Positions 1 through 6,774 are shown, numbered from the stretch's first letter. The stretch: 6,987 bases of DNA from Opitutaceae bacterium UBA3033 (GCA_002367815.1 DFDG01000174.1:15185-22171); one strand, 5' to 3'. Notes: generated from the letters alone by a model not told the origin. Program-made: numbers and translations.

Positions 1-1101
1 GCCCGTGCAGGTGTGACCAATGAATTGATTGCGCGCGCCAAGGCCGTGAGTGCAAATCCGAGTGAACGTGAACTCGATCAGTTGTTGGCCACTGGCGAAC
101 AGGAAACCTGCGCTTTAATGGCCATGGCGCTGAATGGTTTGGGTTTGAATGCGGTGAGCTATACTGGTGCTCAGGCCGGAATTTTCACCGACAAGGTGCA
201 CACCAAAGCCAAAATCAAGACGATCAATCCCCAACAGGTTGAAAAGGATCTCAAGGAAGGTAAAATCGTGATCGTGGCCGGATTTCAAGGTATCAATGAC
301 GATGGACAAGTGACCACATTTGGCCGAGGTGCTTCTGATTTGACCGCGATTGCGCTGTCAGCCGCTCTCAAGGCGGACAAGTGTGAAGTATACTCCGACG
401 TAGATGGGGTTTACACGGCTGATCCTCGAGTTGTTAAGGACGCCTGCAAACTCGACGAAATCTCCTATGACGAGATGCTCGAATTAGCCTCTTCAGGCTC
501 AAAGGTCATGATGTCGCGCTCGGTGGAGTTTGCCAAAAAACACAACGTCGTTTTCGAAGTTCGATCCTCATTCAATTATAACCAAGGAACTATCGTGAAA
601 GAAGAAGTCTCATACATGGAAAAGGTCGTCGTGCGTGGCGTCGCCGTGGACAAGGATCAAGCCAAGGTCATCGTCAGTAATATTGTCGACAAGCCGGGTT
701 CGGCAGCTCGCGTTTTCCGCGCCTTGGCAGATGCCAATGTGATGGTGGATATGATCGTGCAAAATGTCGGCCGGCATGGCGTCGCCAACCTAACATTTAC
801 CGTGCCATTGGGGGATTCGCACCGGGCATTAAAAGCCATTGAGCCACTCTTGGCCGAGATAGGGGGAGGGCAGGTAGCCATCCATGAGCACATCGCAAAA
901 CTGTCCGTTGTCGGAGTTGGGATGAAGACCCATTCCGGAGTTGCTGCCACTTTGTTTGAGGCTTTGGCCGCCGCGGAAATAAACATCGATTTGATCTGCA
1001 CTTCGGAAATCAAGATTTCCATCGTAATCGATTTGGACCGGGCGGATGAAGCCGCTCGCCTCACGCATGCAGTCTTCGAGCTTGATCAACTTGGCAGCTG
1101 A
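1..1101 (+). CDS. lysC: Aspartate kinase, 5'-truncated by the window edge
   Basis: Catalyses ATP-dependent phosphorylation of L-aspartate, the first step toward lysine, threonine, methionine and diaminopimelate, in the cytoplasm. The frame is open from base 1: the first codons read ARAGVTNELIARAK, matching the SAMAGVTNxLI region of the family, so a GTG at 13 is internal and about 40-45 N-terminal residues (including the KYGGTS motif) lie upstream. Visible here are the LLATGEQ segment (nt 82-102), the GRGASD substrate/nucleotide motif (nt 322-339), and the SDVDGVYTADPR nucleotide-binding stretch (nt 394-429). Two C-terminal ACT domains follow (about nt 625-800 and 892-1090), the second with the SEIKIS signature. 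Total length would be about 405-410 residues, normal for the monofunctional, feedback-inhibited type without a homoserine dehydrogenase domain. Ends in TGA, 24 bp before the preferred thrC start, so cotranscription is likely. Inhibition by lysine and/or threonine is inferred from the ACT domains. Confidence 0.96.
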   Translation, partial: ARAGVTNELIARAKAVSANPSERELDQLLATGEQETCALMAMALNGLGLNAVSYTGAQAGIFTDKVHTKAKIKTINPQQVEKDLKEGKIVIVAGFQGINDDGQVTTFGRGASDLTAIALSAALKADKCEVYSDVDGVYTADPRVVKDACKLDEISYDEMLELASSGSKVMMSRSVEFAKKHNVVFEVRSSFNYNQGTIVKEEVSYMEKVVVRGVAVDKDQAKVIVSNIVDKPGSAARVFRALADANVMVDMIVQNVGRHGVANLTFTVPLGDSHRALKAIEPLLAEIGGGQVAIHEHIAKLSVVGVGMKTHSGVAATLFEALAAAEINIDLICTSEIKISIVIDLDRADEAARLTHAVFELDQLGS

Positions 1102-1125
1102 AGGGTGGATTCATCGAGTTGCGCC

Positions 1126-2484
1126 ATGAAATATGTATCCACGCGTGGTCAGGCCCAACCGTTGGGATTTTCCGCGGCGGTGGCAACTGGTCTTGCGCCT
1201 GATGGCGGACTTTTTTTGCCGGAATCTTTGTCGGATATCTCAGCGCTTTGGCCGAAATGGTCCGGTCTGAGCTATGCCGAACTGTGTTTTGAGTTCATGC
1301 GCATATTTGCGACGGATATCCCCACCGATATTCTCCGGGCAATTGTTGCCAGATCATACAATAAATTCGACCATCCGGATATCGCGCCCTTGGTGCAGCT
1401 TGATGACCGCACCTACGTGCTTGAACTCTTCCATGGACCCACATTGGCCTTTAAGGATTTTGCCCTGCAACTGCTGGGCAACCTTTACGAAAATCAATGC
1501 GCCCTAAGTGGCGAATCGATCAATGTGCTGGGCGCCACTTCTGGCGATACGGGCGCAGCCGCCATCCATGCTTTGTTGGGTAAACCGGGCACCGCCATTT
1601 TTATTCTCTATCCTGATGGCCGGGTCTCTCCTTTGCAGGAACGTCAGATGACCTGCACTGGAGCGGACAACGTTTATGCCATGGCGATCGAAGGTTCATT
1701 TGATGATGCCCAAGCAGCGTTGAAGGAGATCTTCTCGGACCAGAGATTTCGCACCACCCAACGTTTGTCGGCCGTGAATTCCATCAATCTGGCCCGGATA
1801 TTGGCTCAGTGCGTTTATTATCTCTATGCTTGGCTACGTTTACCGGATGCGGCCCGGGCGGAGGTTGAGTTCGTGGTGCCGACGGGGAATTTCGGCAACG
1901 TCTTGGCGGGTTGGTTGCTGCAACAAATGGGCGTGCCAATTCCTGGTTTCAAAATCGCCACCAATCAAAACGATATCCTTTATCGTTTGTTCACGACGGG
2001 AGAATATCGGGTGGCCGAAGTGCAACCCAGCCTGGCGCCATCCATGGACATCCAAGTGGCGTCGAATTTCGAACGCTTTCTCTATTACAGTCTTGGTCAG
2101 GATCCCGCTCGCGTGAGGTCAACCATGGGAAATTTCAAACATACCGGAGTACAGGTTTTCACTGATTTTAATCGGGATAACTTTACCGCCTCACGTTGCG
2201 CAGATAGCGAAATTGCCGGAATAATTCAACGGATCCATGGGCAATTTGGCTATGTGGTCGATCCCCACACCGCATGCGCTTTCAAGGAACTTTCACCCGA
2301 CCGGGTAAGTGTGGTGCTGGCAACAGCGAGCCCGGCTAAATTTCCCGACACGATTCAACAGGCCATCGGGATAAATCCCATCCATCCGAGTTTGGAATTG
2401 TTGAAAACTCGTCCCATCGTTAAACACCGATTGAAAGCCGATACGGCCGGGATTGCAAAATTTGTTGCTGATCACGCCGTCTAG
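1126..2484 (+). CDS. thrC: Threonine synthase (PLP-dependent, type II)
   Basis: Converts O-phospho-L-homoserine to L-threonine plus phosphate, the last step of threonine synthesis. The 452-residue product starts MKYVSTRG, the usual N-terminus of the E. coli-type enzyme. I therefore choose ATG 1126 over the in-frame GTG at 1105, which adds seven unconserved residues and sits directly on the AAGG after the lysC stop. The PLP-binding Lys is K110 in the GPTLAFKDF motif (codon at 1453). The GATSGDTG loop at residues 136-143 and TGNFGN at 253-258 are the substrate/cofactor phosphate-binding loops of fold-type II PLP enzymes; VNSINLARI is also typical. Length fits the 430-470 residue type II class rather than the shorter plant/Bacillus type. 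No strong Shine-Dalgarno precedes ATG 1126 (only a weak CGAG), so translational coupling to lysC is plausible. Pairing with aspartate kinase gives the first and last steps of one pathway. Confidence 0.96.
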   Translation: MKYVSTRGQAQPLGFSAAVATGLAPDGGLFLPESLSDISALWPKWSGLSYAELCFEFMRIFATDIPTDILRAIVARSYNKFDHPDIAPLVQLDDRTYVLELFHGPTLAFKDFALQLLGNLYENQCALSGESINVLGATSGDTGAAAIHALLGKPGTAIFILYPDGRVSPLQERQMTCTGADNVYAMAIEGSFDDAQAALKEIFSDQRFRTTQRLSAVNSINLARILAQCVYYLYAWLRLPDAARAEVEFVVPTGNFGNVLAGWLLQQMGVPIPGFKIATNQNDILYRLFTTGEYRVAEVQPSLAPSMDIQVASNFERFLYYSLGQDPARVRSTMGNFKHTGVQVFTDFNRDNFTASRCADSEIAGIIQRIHGQFGYVVDPHTACAFKELSPDRVSVVLATASPAKFPDTIQQAIGINPIHPSLELLKTRPIVKHRLKADTAGIAKFVADHAV

Positions 2485-2491
2485 GTGAGGA
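2485..2491 (+). promoter_or_regulatory. Ribosome binding site of the TPR protein gene
   Basis: GTGAGGA directly follows the thrC TAG and lies 9 nt before ATG 2501. It supports that start and translation from a shared thrC message. Confidence 0.6.
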
Positions 2492-2500
2492 TTTGCCCGG

Positions 2501-4561
2501 ATGTCAGCGACCCCTGCCAAAACTCGCGCAAATAAAAGTAACGGCACCGTAGTGGTGTCACGTTGGCAGATTCAGATCGCGGCTCTGTTAATTGTTTTTG
2601 GGGTGGTGCTGGCCTATGCGAACAGTCTGTCCGTCCCGTTTGTCTTCGATGACCAAAAGGGGATCGTGCAGAACGAAACGATCCGAAGCTTGTGGCCTTT
2701 GAGTGAGGTCCTCAGTCCCCCGGTCCATGCCACCGGTGCTGGTGGGCGACCAATCGTAAATCTATCCCTCGCTTTGAACTACGCAATCGGTGGTTTGGAA
2801 GTGCGTGGTTACCACGTGTTCAATATCTCAGTGCACGCTTTGGCGGCACTGCTCTTGTTTGGCTTGGTGAGACGCACGCTATTGCGCCCGGTATTGGCGG
2901 GGAAATATGGTGAAGTAGCGTTGCCGTTGTCATTTGCCGTTTCAATTCTGTGGGCCCTGCATCCGCTGCTCACGGAATCTGTTACCAGTGTAATTCAGCG
3001 AACCGAATCACTGGGCGGACTCTTTTATCTGCTCACTTTGTATGCCTTTGTGAGAAGTGTGGAAAATGGCAAAGCATGGCGCTGGCAGCTGGTGGCCATT
3101 GGTGCATGCCTGGTGGGCATGGCGACCAAGGAGATCATGGCGACAGTGCCCGTGATCGCTCTGCTCTATGACCGCACATTTGTCGCCGGCACATTCAAAG
3201 CCGCCTGGCAGGACAGGAAACAGTTCTATTGCAGCCTGATGGCCACCTGGTTGTTACTGGCCTATCTTGTGGTAATTAATGAGAGCCGCGGTGGCATGGT
3301 TGGCTTTGGCTTGGGCATGAGTGCGTGGGATTATGCTCTGACGCAATGTCGGGCCATTCTACTGTATTTAAAACTGTCTTTTTGGCCGCATCCTCTGGTG
3401 ATTGATTATGGTGCGGGGGTCAGTCGCATCAGCGAAGTTTGGCTTCAGGGTATCGTGCTATTGTTTCTTGTCGTGGGGACTTTTCTGGCCTTGGCCCGCA
3501 AACCGGTCGTGGGATTTTTGGCGTTCACCTTTTTCGCCATCCTGGCCCCGAGTTCCAGTTTTGTGCCTTTGACTACTCAAACCATTGCGGAGCATCGGAT
3601 GTATTTGCCGTTGGCGGCCGTGCTCGGGCTCGTGGTGTTGGGCTTGTATGCCCGCTTGGGCAAGTGGGTGATTCCGGGTGTGTCGGCCTTGGCGCTGGTT
3701 GCCGGAATAGTCACCGCCAATCGCAATCGTGATTATCATTCGGTGATCACCTTATGGGAAGATACGGTGGAAAAGGCTCCGGATAATTCCCGGGCGAGGA
3801 TCAATCTGGGCTCAAGTTATTCCGATGCGGGAAGATTGACCGAGGCCTTGAAGGAATTCGATGCGGCCCGTCGTTTGAAACCCAATGATGCCGACGCCGA
3901 GTATAATGTGGGTAATACCCTTTTGAAGATGGAGCGATTTGACGAAGCCTCTTCGCACTATCAGAAAGCGCTCGAGTTAAACCCGAAATATGGGATGGCG
4001 CATTATGGGTTGGCTTATGTTTTGATACGAACGGGGTTGGTTGAGCAGTCCTTGGCGCACTTGCAGTTGGCGAATCAATTGATGCCCAAGGAACCCAATA
4101 CCCTTCGCACTTTGGCGAGTTCCCTGTCATTTACCGGCCGCACGCAGGAGGCGTTTGTGCGTTACGAAGAGTTATTGTTGATCCTGCCCGATGATCCCGT
4201 GTTGCAGTGCGAAGTGGGATCCTTACTGACCAAGGCTGGGCGAAACGTGGAGGCATTGGCTCATTTTGAAAGGGCCCTGGGCTTGAATCCCCACGACACG
4301 AATACTCGTTATAATTTGGGGTTGGTGCATTTGCAGCTGGCGCATTTTGCCACTGCAGCAAGAGAGTTTTCGGCGGTGTTGCACGACCAACCGAATTTCG
4401 CCGTCGGTCGAAACAGTATGGGGGAAGCTTTAATGGGATTGGAGCGTTGGGCGGAAGCAATCGACCAGTTTCACACCGCTCTCCGAATCAACCCGAATTA
4501 TACCGAGGCCAAGGTGAACTTGGACAAGGCGGAGCTCCTGCGCGATCTGCGCAGTCGTTAG
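2501..4561 (+). CDS. Polytopic membrane protein with C-terminal TPR array (TMTC-like, putative GT-C glycosyltransferase)
   Basis: A 686-residue protein in two halves. Residues about 1-425 are hydrophobic with roughly ten membrane helices. The first spans about residues 24-44 and is followed by a loop carrying FDD (D50, D51), the diacidic position typical of GT-C glycosyltransferases. Further TMTC/DUF1736-like segments are GGRPIVNLSLALNYAIGG, YHVFN.SVHALAALLLF, RTESLGGLFYLL, ATKEIMATVP..LLYDRTF, YLKLSFWPHPLVIDYG and AEHRMYLPLAA. Residues 430-667 are seven contiguous 34-residue TPRs, probably facing the periplasm. Eukaryotic TMTC proteins are O-mannosyltransferases of the secretory pathway; transfer of that activity to this bacterial homologue is inference. 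It could instead be a non-catalytic scaffold. The start has a good RBS 9 nt upstream and lies 16 bp after thrC. The gene ends in TAG, overlapping the convergent cls stop by 4 bp. No link to threonine synthesis is evident. Confidence 0.9.
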   Translation: MSATPAKTRANKSNGTVVVSRWQIQIAALLIVFGVVLAYANSLSVPFVFDDQKGIVQNETIRSLWPLSEVLSPPVHATGAGGRPIVNLSLALNYAIGGLEVRGYHVFNISVHALAALLLFGLVRRTLLRPVLAGKYGEVALPLSFAVSILWALHPLLTESVTSVIQRTESLGGLFYLLTLYAFVRSVENGKAWRWQLVAIGACLVGMATKEIMATVPVIALLYDRTFVAGTFKAAWQDRKQFYCSLMATWLLLAYLVVINESRGGMVGFGLGMSAWDYALTQCRAILLYLKLSFWPHPLVIDYGAGVSRISEVWLQGIVLLFLVVGTFLALARKPVVGFLAFTFFAILAPSSSFVPLTTQTIAEHRMYLPLAAVLGLVVLGLYARLGKWVIPGVSALALVAGIVTANRNRDYHSVITLWEDTVEKAPDNSRARINLGSSYSDAGRLTEALKEFDAARRLKPNDADAEYNVGNTLLKMERFDEASSHYQKALELNPKYGMAHYGLAYVLIRTGLVEQSLAHLQLANQLMPKEPNTLRTLASSLSFTGRTQEAFVRYEELLLILPDDPVLQCEVGSLLTKAGRNVEALAHFERALGLNPHDTNTRYNLGLVHLQLAHFATAAREFSAVLHDQPNFAVGRNSMGEALMGLERWAEAIDQFHTALRINPNYTEAKVNLDKAELLRDLRSR
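3788..4501 (+). repeat. Seven tandem TPR units in the coding sequence
   Basis: Protein residues 430-667 divide exactly into seven 34-residue units beginning at residues 430, 464, 498, 532, 566, 600 and 634. Most show the TPR pattern: G or A at position 8, A at position 20, and a P near position 32 (KPND, NPKY, MPKE, LPDD, NPHD, QPNF, NPNY). The remaining 19 residues (668-686) look like the capping helix. The units are diverged at the DNA level, so this is an old protein repeat, not a recent DNA duplication. Confidence 0.9.
4538..4554. other. GC-rich inverted repeat at the tail-to-tail gene junction
   Basis: CTGCGC - GATCT - GCGCAG forms a 6-bp perfect stem with a 5-nt loop, within the last codons of the TPR gene and just past the cls stop. 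No T-tract follows on either strand, so it is not a canonical intrinsic terminator. It could slow polymerase or protect 3' ends of either transcript, or be a by-product of the LRDLR coding sequence. Confidence 0.35.
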
Positions 4562-5997
4562 AGCAACGGGGCCAGCAGTCGACTGAGGTCTTCCGTCAGG
4601 CTGTTTAGAAATCTGAATCGATGCGGCTTTGCCGGTTGATAGTCCTGGCATGAATCAATCACAGTTTGCGCCCAAACTGACATGGCTGCCACTTCCGGCG
4701 CGGAGTGAACCAAGACGCCAATTTCGAAATTCACGAACATGCTGCGCAGGTCGAAATTGGCGGAGCCGAATAGACCAATGCAATTGTCCACGATGGTCGC
4801 CTTGCAATGCATCATGCCCGGACCAAAGAGCTTCACTTGCACACCGGCCTGATGCAATTCACGCAGGTAGTGTTTACGGGCAAAATCGGTGATCGGGTGA
4901 TTCGATTTCCTGGGAATCACTAGGGTGATCGCACAACCGGAGCGGACTTTTACAACCAAGGAGCGAAGCAATACTTCATCGGGAATAAAATACGGAGTGA
5001 TGATGACGAGGCTTTGTTCGGCCGCTTGGACCATGGAAAGCAGGCCTTCGTAAAGTGGATCACCCACCACGTCCGGGCCACTCGCAATAACTTGCAACTC
5101 GCCGTTGCCACGCGCACGACAAGAAAGGTCAGCCGAGATTTCAGCTCGCATGGTCTCGGGTGACTGATGACTGGCGAAACACCAATCAGCCATAAAGACA
5201 TCGTTGAGCAATACAGCCGCCGGACCTTCCAACCGGGCCCCGAAATCCGCCCAGCGGTTTTTTCTTTTTGTTGGGCCCATGTATTCCGTGGCGATATTGT
5301 GTCCGCCAACGATCGCCGTGGTGTGATCAAAAACGGCGATCTTTCGATGATTGCGTAGATTGGCTGATCCTCGGGTGGCAAAATGGAATACCGGCATGAA
5401 CCATTCAACTTCACCTCCAGCTTGGGTAATGGGAGCCACGAAACCACGGCTGATAAACATGCATCCGACCGCATCAAGTAACAATCGGACTTTTACGCCT
5501 TCCCGAGCGCGTTTGGCCAGTAGCTTGATGATTCGTTTACCGGTTGCATCCCGACTAAGAATGAAAGTCGTGATGTGGATATGATGAACGGCACTGCGAA
5601 TACATTCCTCCCATTCATGGAAAGTTTGTTCTCCATCGGTTAACAGTCGCACATCGTTGCCGGCAATAGGGGGAGATCCGCCAGCCCCGATCACAGTCTG
5701 GGCAATTGGTCGATGGGTGCATGTTGCCGGTATGACCTCCGGACCGGGTAAAGTGGGGAAGACTCGGATTTTTTTAGCCATTAATCGGCGCAATTTTCTG
5801 CCGCCGAACAACAAATACAGAGGCACGCCGACATAGGGGATTAAGATGATGCCCAATAACCAGGCAAAGGTGTTGCCGGGCTGCCGTTTTTCGCTCATTA
5901 GTCGCGCGATCAGGAAAACGGCCAACATGAAGCCGGCCACGGTGAGCAGATGTGGCAATACTCCGTTGATAAAGGGATGCTCAATCACGTCATTCAT
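4558..5997 (-). CDS. cls: Cardiolipin synthase (phospholipase D superfamily)
   Basis: A 479-residue inner-membrane enzyme that makes cardiolipin by phosphatidyl transfer, usually between two phosphatidylglycerol molecules. Residues about 14-33 and 44-65 form two N-terminal membrane helices, with the family pattern PGNTFAWLLGIILIPYVGVPLY leading to LFGGRKLRR. Two phospholipase D catalytic motifs (HxKx4D) are intact: H217-K219-D224 in NHRKIAVFD and H397-K399-D404 in MHCKATIVD, each followed by the expected GG/GSAN glycine segment (IVGGHN, LFGSANFDLRS). Length equals the usual bacterial Cls length of about 480. ATG 5997 is chosen because GGGAGGA lies 9 nt upstream and the N-terminus matches the family. 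It ends in TAA, overlapping the convergent TPR gene stop. It appears to be a single-gene unit divergent from tRNA-Tyr. Donor specificity (phosphatidylglycerol or phosphatidylethanolamine) cannot be told from the sequence. Confidence 0.95.
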   Translation of the reverse strand: MNDVIEHPFINGVLPHLLTVAGFMLAVFLIARLMSEKRQPGNTFAWLLGIILIPYVGVPLYLLFGGRKLRRLMAKKIRVFPTLPGPEVIPATCTHRPIAQTVIGAGGSPPIAGNDVRLLTDGEQTFHEWEECIRSAVHHIHITTFILSRDATGKRIIKLLAKRAREGVKVRLLLDAVGCMFISRGFVAPITQAGGEVEWFMPVFHFATRGSANLRNHRKIAVFDHTTAIVGGHNIATEYMGPTKRKNRWADFGARLEGPAAVLLNDVFMADWCFASHQSPETMRAEISADLSCRARGNGELQVIASGPDVVGDPLYEGLLSMVQAAEQSLVIITPYFIPDEVLLRSLVVKVRSGCAITLVIPRKSNHPITDFARKHYLRELHQAGVQVKLFGPGMMHCKATIVDNCIGLFGSANFDLRSMFVNFEIGVLVHSAPEVAAMSVWAQTVIDSCQDYQPAKPHRFRFLNSLTEDLSRLLAPLL

Positions 5998-6006
5998 TGG
6001 TCTTCA

Positions 6007-6013
6007 TCCTCCC
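6007..6013 (-). promoter_or_regulatory. Ribosome binding site of cls
   Basis: GGGAGGA on the minus strand, 9 nt before ATG 5997, is the clearest Shine-Dalgarno in the window and fixes the cls start. A nearer ATG (6007-6005) is out of frame and opens only a five-codon frame that overlaps the cls start. Confidence 0.75.
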
Positions 6014-6062
6014 ACCCAGACAAGCTCATGAGCGTTTTGAGGCAACACTATGCAAAAAAACC

Positions 6063-6092
6063 TTGAACTTAGGGCGCCGAGTCGCGAATTTT
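6063..6092 (+). promoter_or_regulatory. Candidate sigma-70 promoter of tRNA-Tyr
   Basis: TTGAAC (6063-6068) is a good -35 match. At 17-18 nt spacing an AT-rich GAATTTT (6086-6092) could serve as a weak -10. The following GCCCCT is a GC-rich discriminator of the sort found at stable-RNA promoters. Transcription would start near 6099, a few bases ahead of the mature tRNA. The -10 is poor, so this is tentative. Confidence 0.35.
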
Positions 6093-6105
6093 TGCCCCTT
6101 CGATT

Positions 6106-6191
6106 GGTAGGATACTCAAGTGGCCAACGAGGGGAGACTGTAAATCTCCTTGCTTACGCATTCCCTGGTTCGAATCCAGGTCCTACCACCA
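6106..6191 (+). tRNA. tRNA-Tyr (anticodon GUA)
   Basis: A full cloverleaf can be drawn. The acceptor is GGTAGGA (6106-6112) with TCCTACC (6181-6187), seven perfect pairs. The D stem is CTC/GAG (6115-6117 with 6129-6131), the anticodon stem GGAGA/TCTCC (6133-6137 with 6145-6149), and the loop CTGTAAA holds anticodon GTA at 6140-6142. A long variable arm (6150-6163, TGC/GCA stem) makes it a class II tRNA, as expected for bacterial tRNA-Tyr. The T arm is CCTGG-TTCGAAT-CCAGG (6164-6180). Discriminator A6188 is followed by an encoded CCA (6189-6191). It is a single tRNA gene with its own terminator. It decodes UAC and UAU. Confidence 0.97.
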
Positions 6192-6195
6192 CTTT

Positions 6196-6228
6196 AAAGC
6201 CCCCTTGCCCTGCAAGTGGGGCTTTTTT
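6196..6228 (+). terminator. Intrinsic terminator of tRNA-Tyr
   Basis: Starting 5 nt after the encoded CCA, AAAGCCCC-CTTG pairs with CAAG-T-GGGGCTTT around a CCCTG loop. One T (6217) is bulged, and the stem runs directly into TTTTTT (6223-6228). The GC-rich stem and T-tract make this a strong rho-independent terminator. On the minus strand only a short T run follows the hairpin, so leftward termination of the ccoN remnant would be weaker. Confidence 0.92.
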
Positions 6229-6306
6229 GTGTCAGGAGTAGATGAATTTTGGAAATAGGCTCGGGTCAGGGTAGTTTCTGACTTAACCAAAGCATGAATC
6301 GCGCAC
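6229..6306. other. Short spacer between the tRNA terminator and the ccoN remnant
   Basis: These 78 bases contain no gene I can support. On the minus strand they would be the continuation of ccoN, but no frame gives recognisable CcoN sequence for more than a few residues. The deletion boundary of ccoN therefore probably lies here or at the terminator. Confidence 0.5.
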
Positions 6307-6774
6307 CTACATGTGTGTGGGGGGCAGTGTCCAGAAAATGTTGACCGCAAACACCACCCAGATGAAAGCGACGGCGATGTTGATGGGCCAGATGAGCTCC
6401 GCGTATTCCTTGCCGCGTGAAAACCCGAGCGGCAGCGTAATGGCGGCGGCCACGATGATGAGTTGCCAGCCCCAAAAGTGCAGACTGGATAGAAAGTCAC
6501 TCGCCAATCGCGCCTTTACCAATCGCTGGGTCGAATAGTAGACGCCGGCAAACATCATGTTGCCGACAAAGGCGAATATGACCGCATTGGTATGCAACGG
6601 TCGCAGGCGACCAAAGGTCAGCCAGGGCAAATCAAAGTTTAGTCGCCAAAAATTCAGCTGGGAGGCGATGGCCACCCCGACCAGCATGCCCACCGTTCCC
6701 CAAATGACGGTGGCGAGCAGGAATTGGCGGACTATTTTATCGTTAAACTCTATGGTTACTTTGCATGCGGGCAT
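6307..6774 (-). pseudogene. ccoN: cbb3-type cytochrome c oxidase subunit I (CcoN), N-terminal remnant
   Basis: CcoN is the membrane-embedded catalytic heme-copper subunit of the high-affinity cbb3 oxidase, about 470-490 residues with 12 helices. Only 155 residues are here, and they match the family N-terminus closely: YNDKIVRQF-like start (FNDKIVRQF, residues 10-18), PWLTFGRLRPLHTNAVIFAF with H61 (the low-spin heme b ligand position), FWGWQLIIVAAAITLPLG, GKEYAELIWPI. The frame then reads NIFWTLPPTHM and stops at TAG, where family members continue H-x-Y-V-A-x-W-F. The remaining roughly 320 residues, including the copper-B and high-spin heme histidines and the Tyr cofactor, are absent, and only 115 bp separate the stop from the tRNA. 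The fragment cannot be a working oxidase. No Shine-Dalgarno is obvious before ATG 6774. A functional copy presumably exists elsewhere. A short functional CcoN-like protein is a less likely alternative. Confidence 0.8.

Larger units (their letters stand above)
5998..6105. other. Divergent spacer between cls and tRNA-Tyr
   Basis: This 108-bp noncoding stretch separates the cls start (leftward) from the tRNA (rightward). It holds the cls ribosome binding site, the candidate tRNA promoter, an A7 run at 6054-6060 and a 10-bp palindrome GCTCATGAGC (6024-6033). I could not pick out a convincing cls promoter. Confidence 0.6.

Noticed and set aside
657..1089. Minus-strand open frames opposite lysC
   Set aside because: Antisense shadows of the ACT domains, with no recognisable motifs.
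4950..5477. Second minus-strand open frame of 175 codons inside cls
   Set aside because: Shadow of cls in another frame; the cls frame has both HKD motifs and full family length.
6024..6033. Perfect 10-bp palindrome GCTCATGAGC upstream of cls as an operator
   Set aside because: Short, single copy, and matches no regulator site I can name; expected by chance at this length.
6050..6241. Plus-strand open frame of 63 codons
   Set aside because: It runs straight through tRNA-Tyr and its terminator; the RNA gene explains the sequence.
6307..6309. TAG as a recoded codon (pyrrolysine or readthrough) in ccoN
   Set aside because: A second stop follows seven codons later and the rest of the protein is absent, so readthrough would not give a functional product.
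6266..6324. Simple frameshift in the G6/C6 run (6319-6324) as the reason ccoN stops early
   Set aside because: Changing frame there adds only about 18 codons (PHTHVGARF...) before another stop, and nothing downstream can supply the missing 300-odd residues, so a sequencing frameshift alone does not restore the gene.
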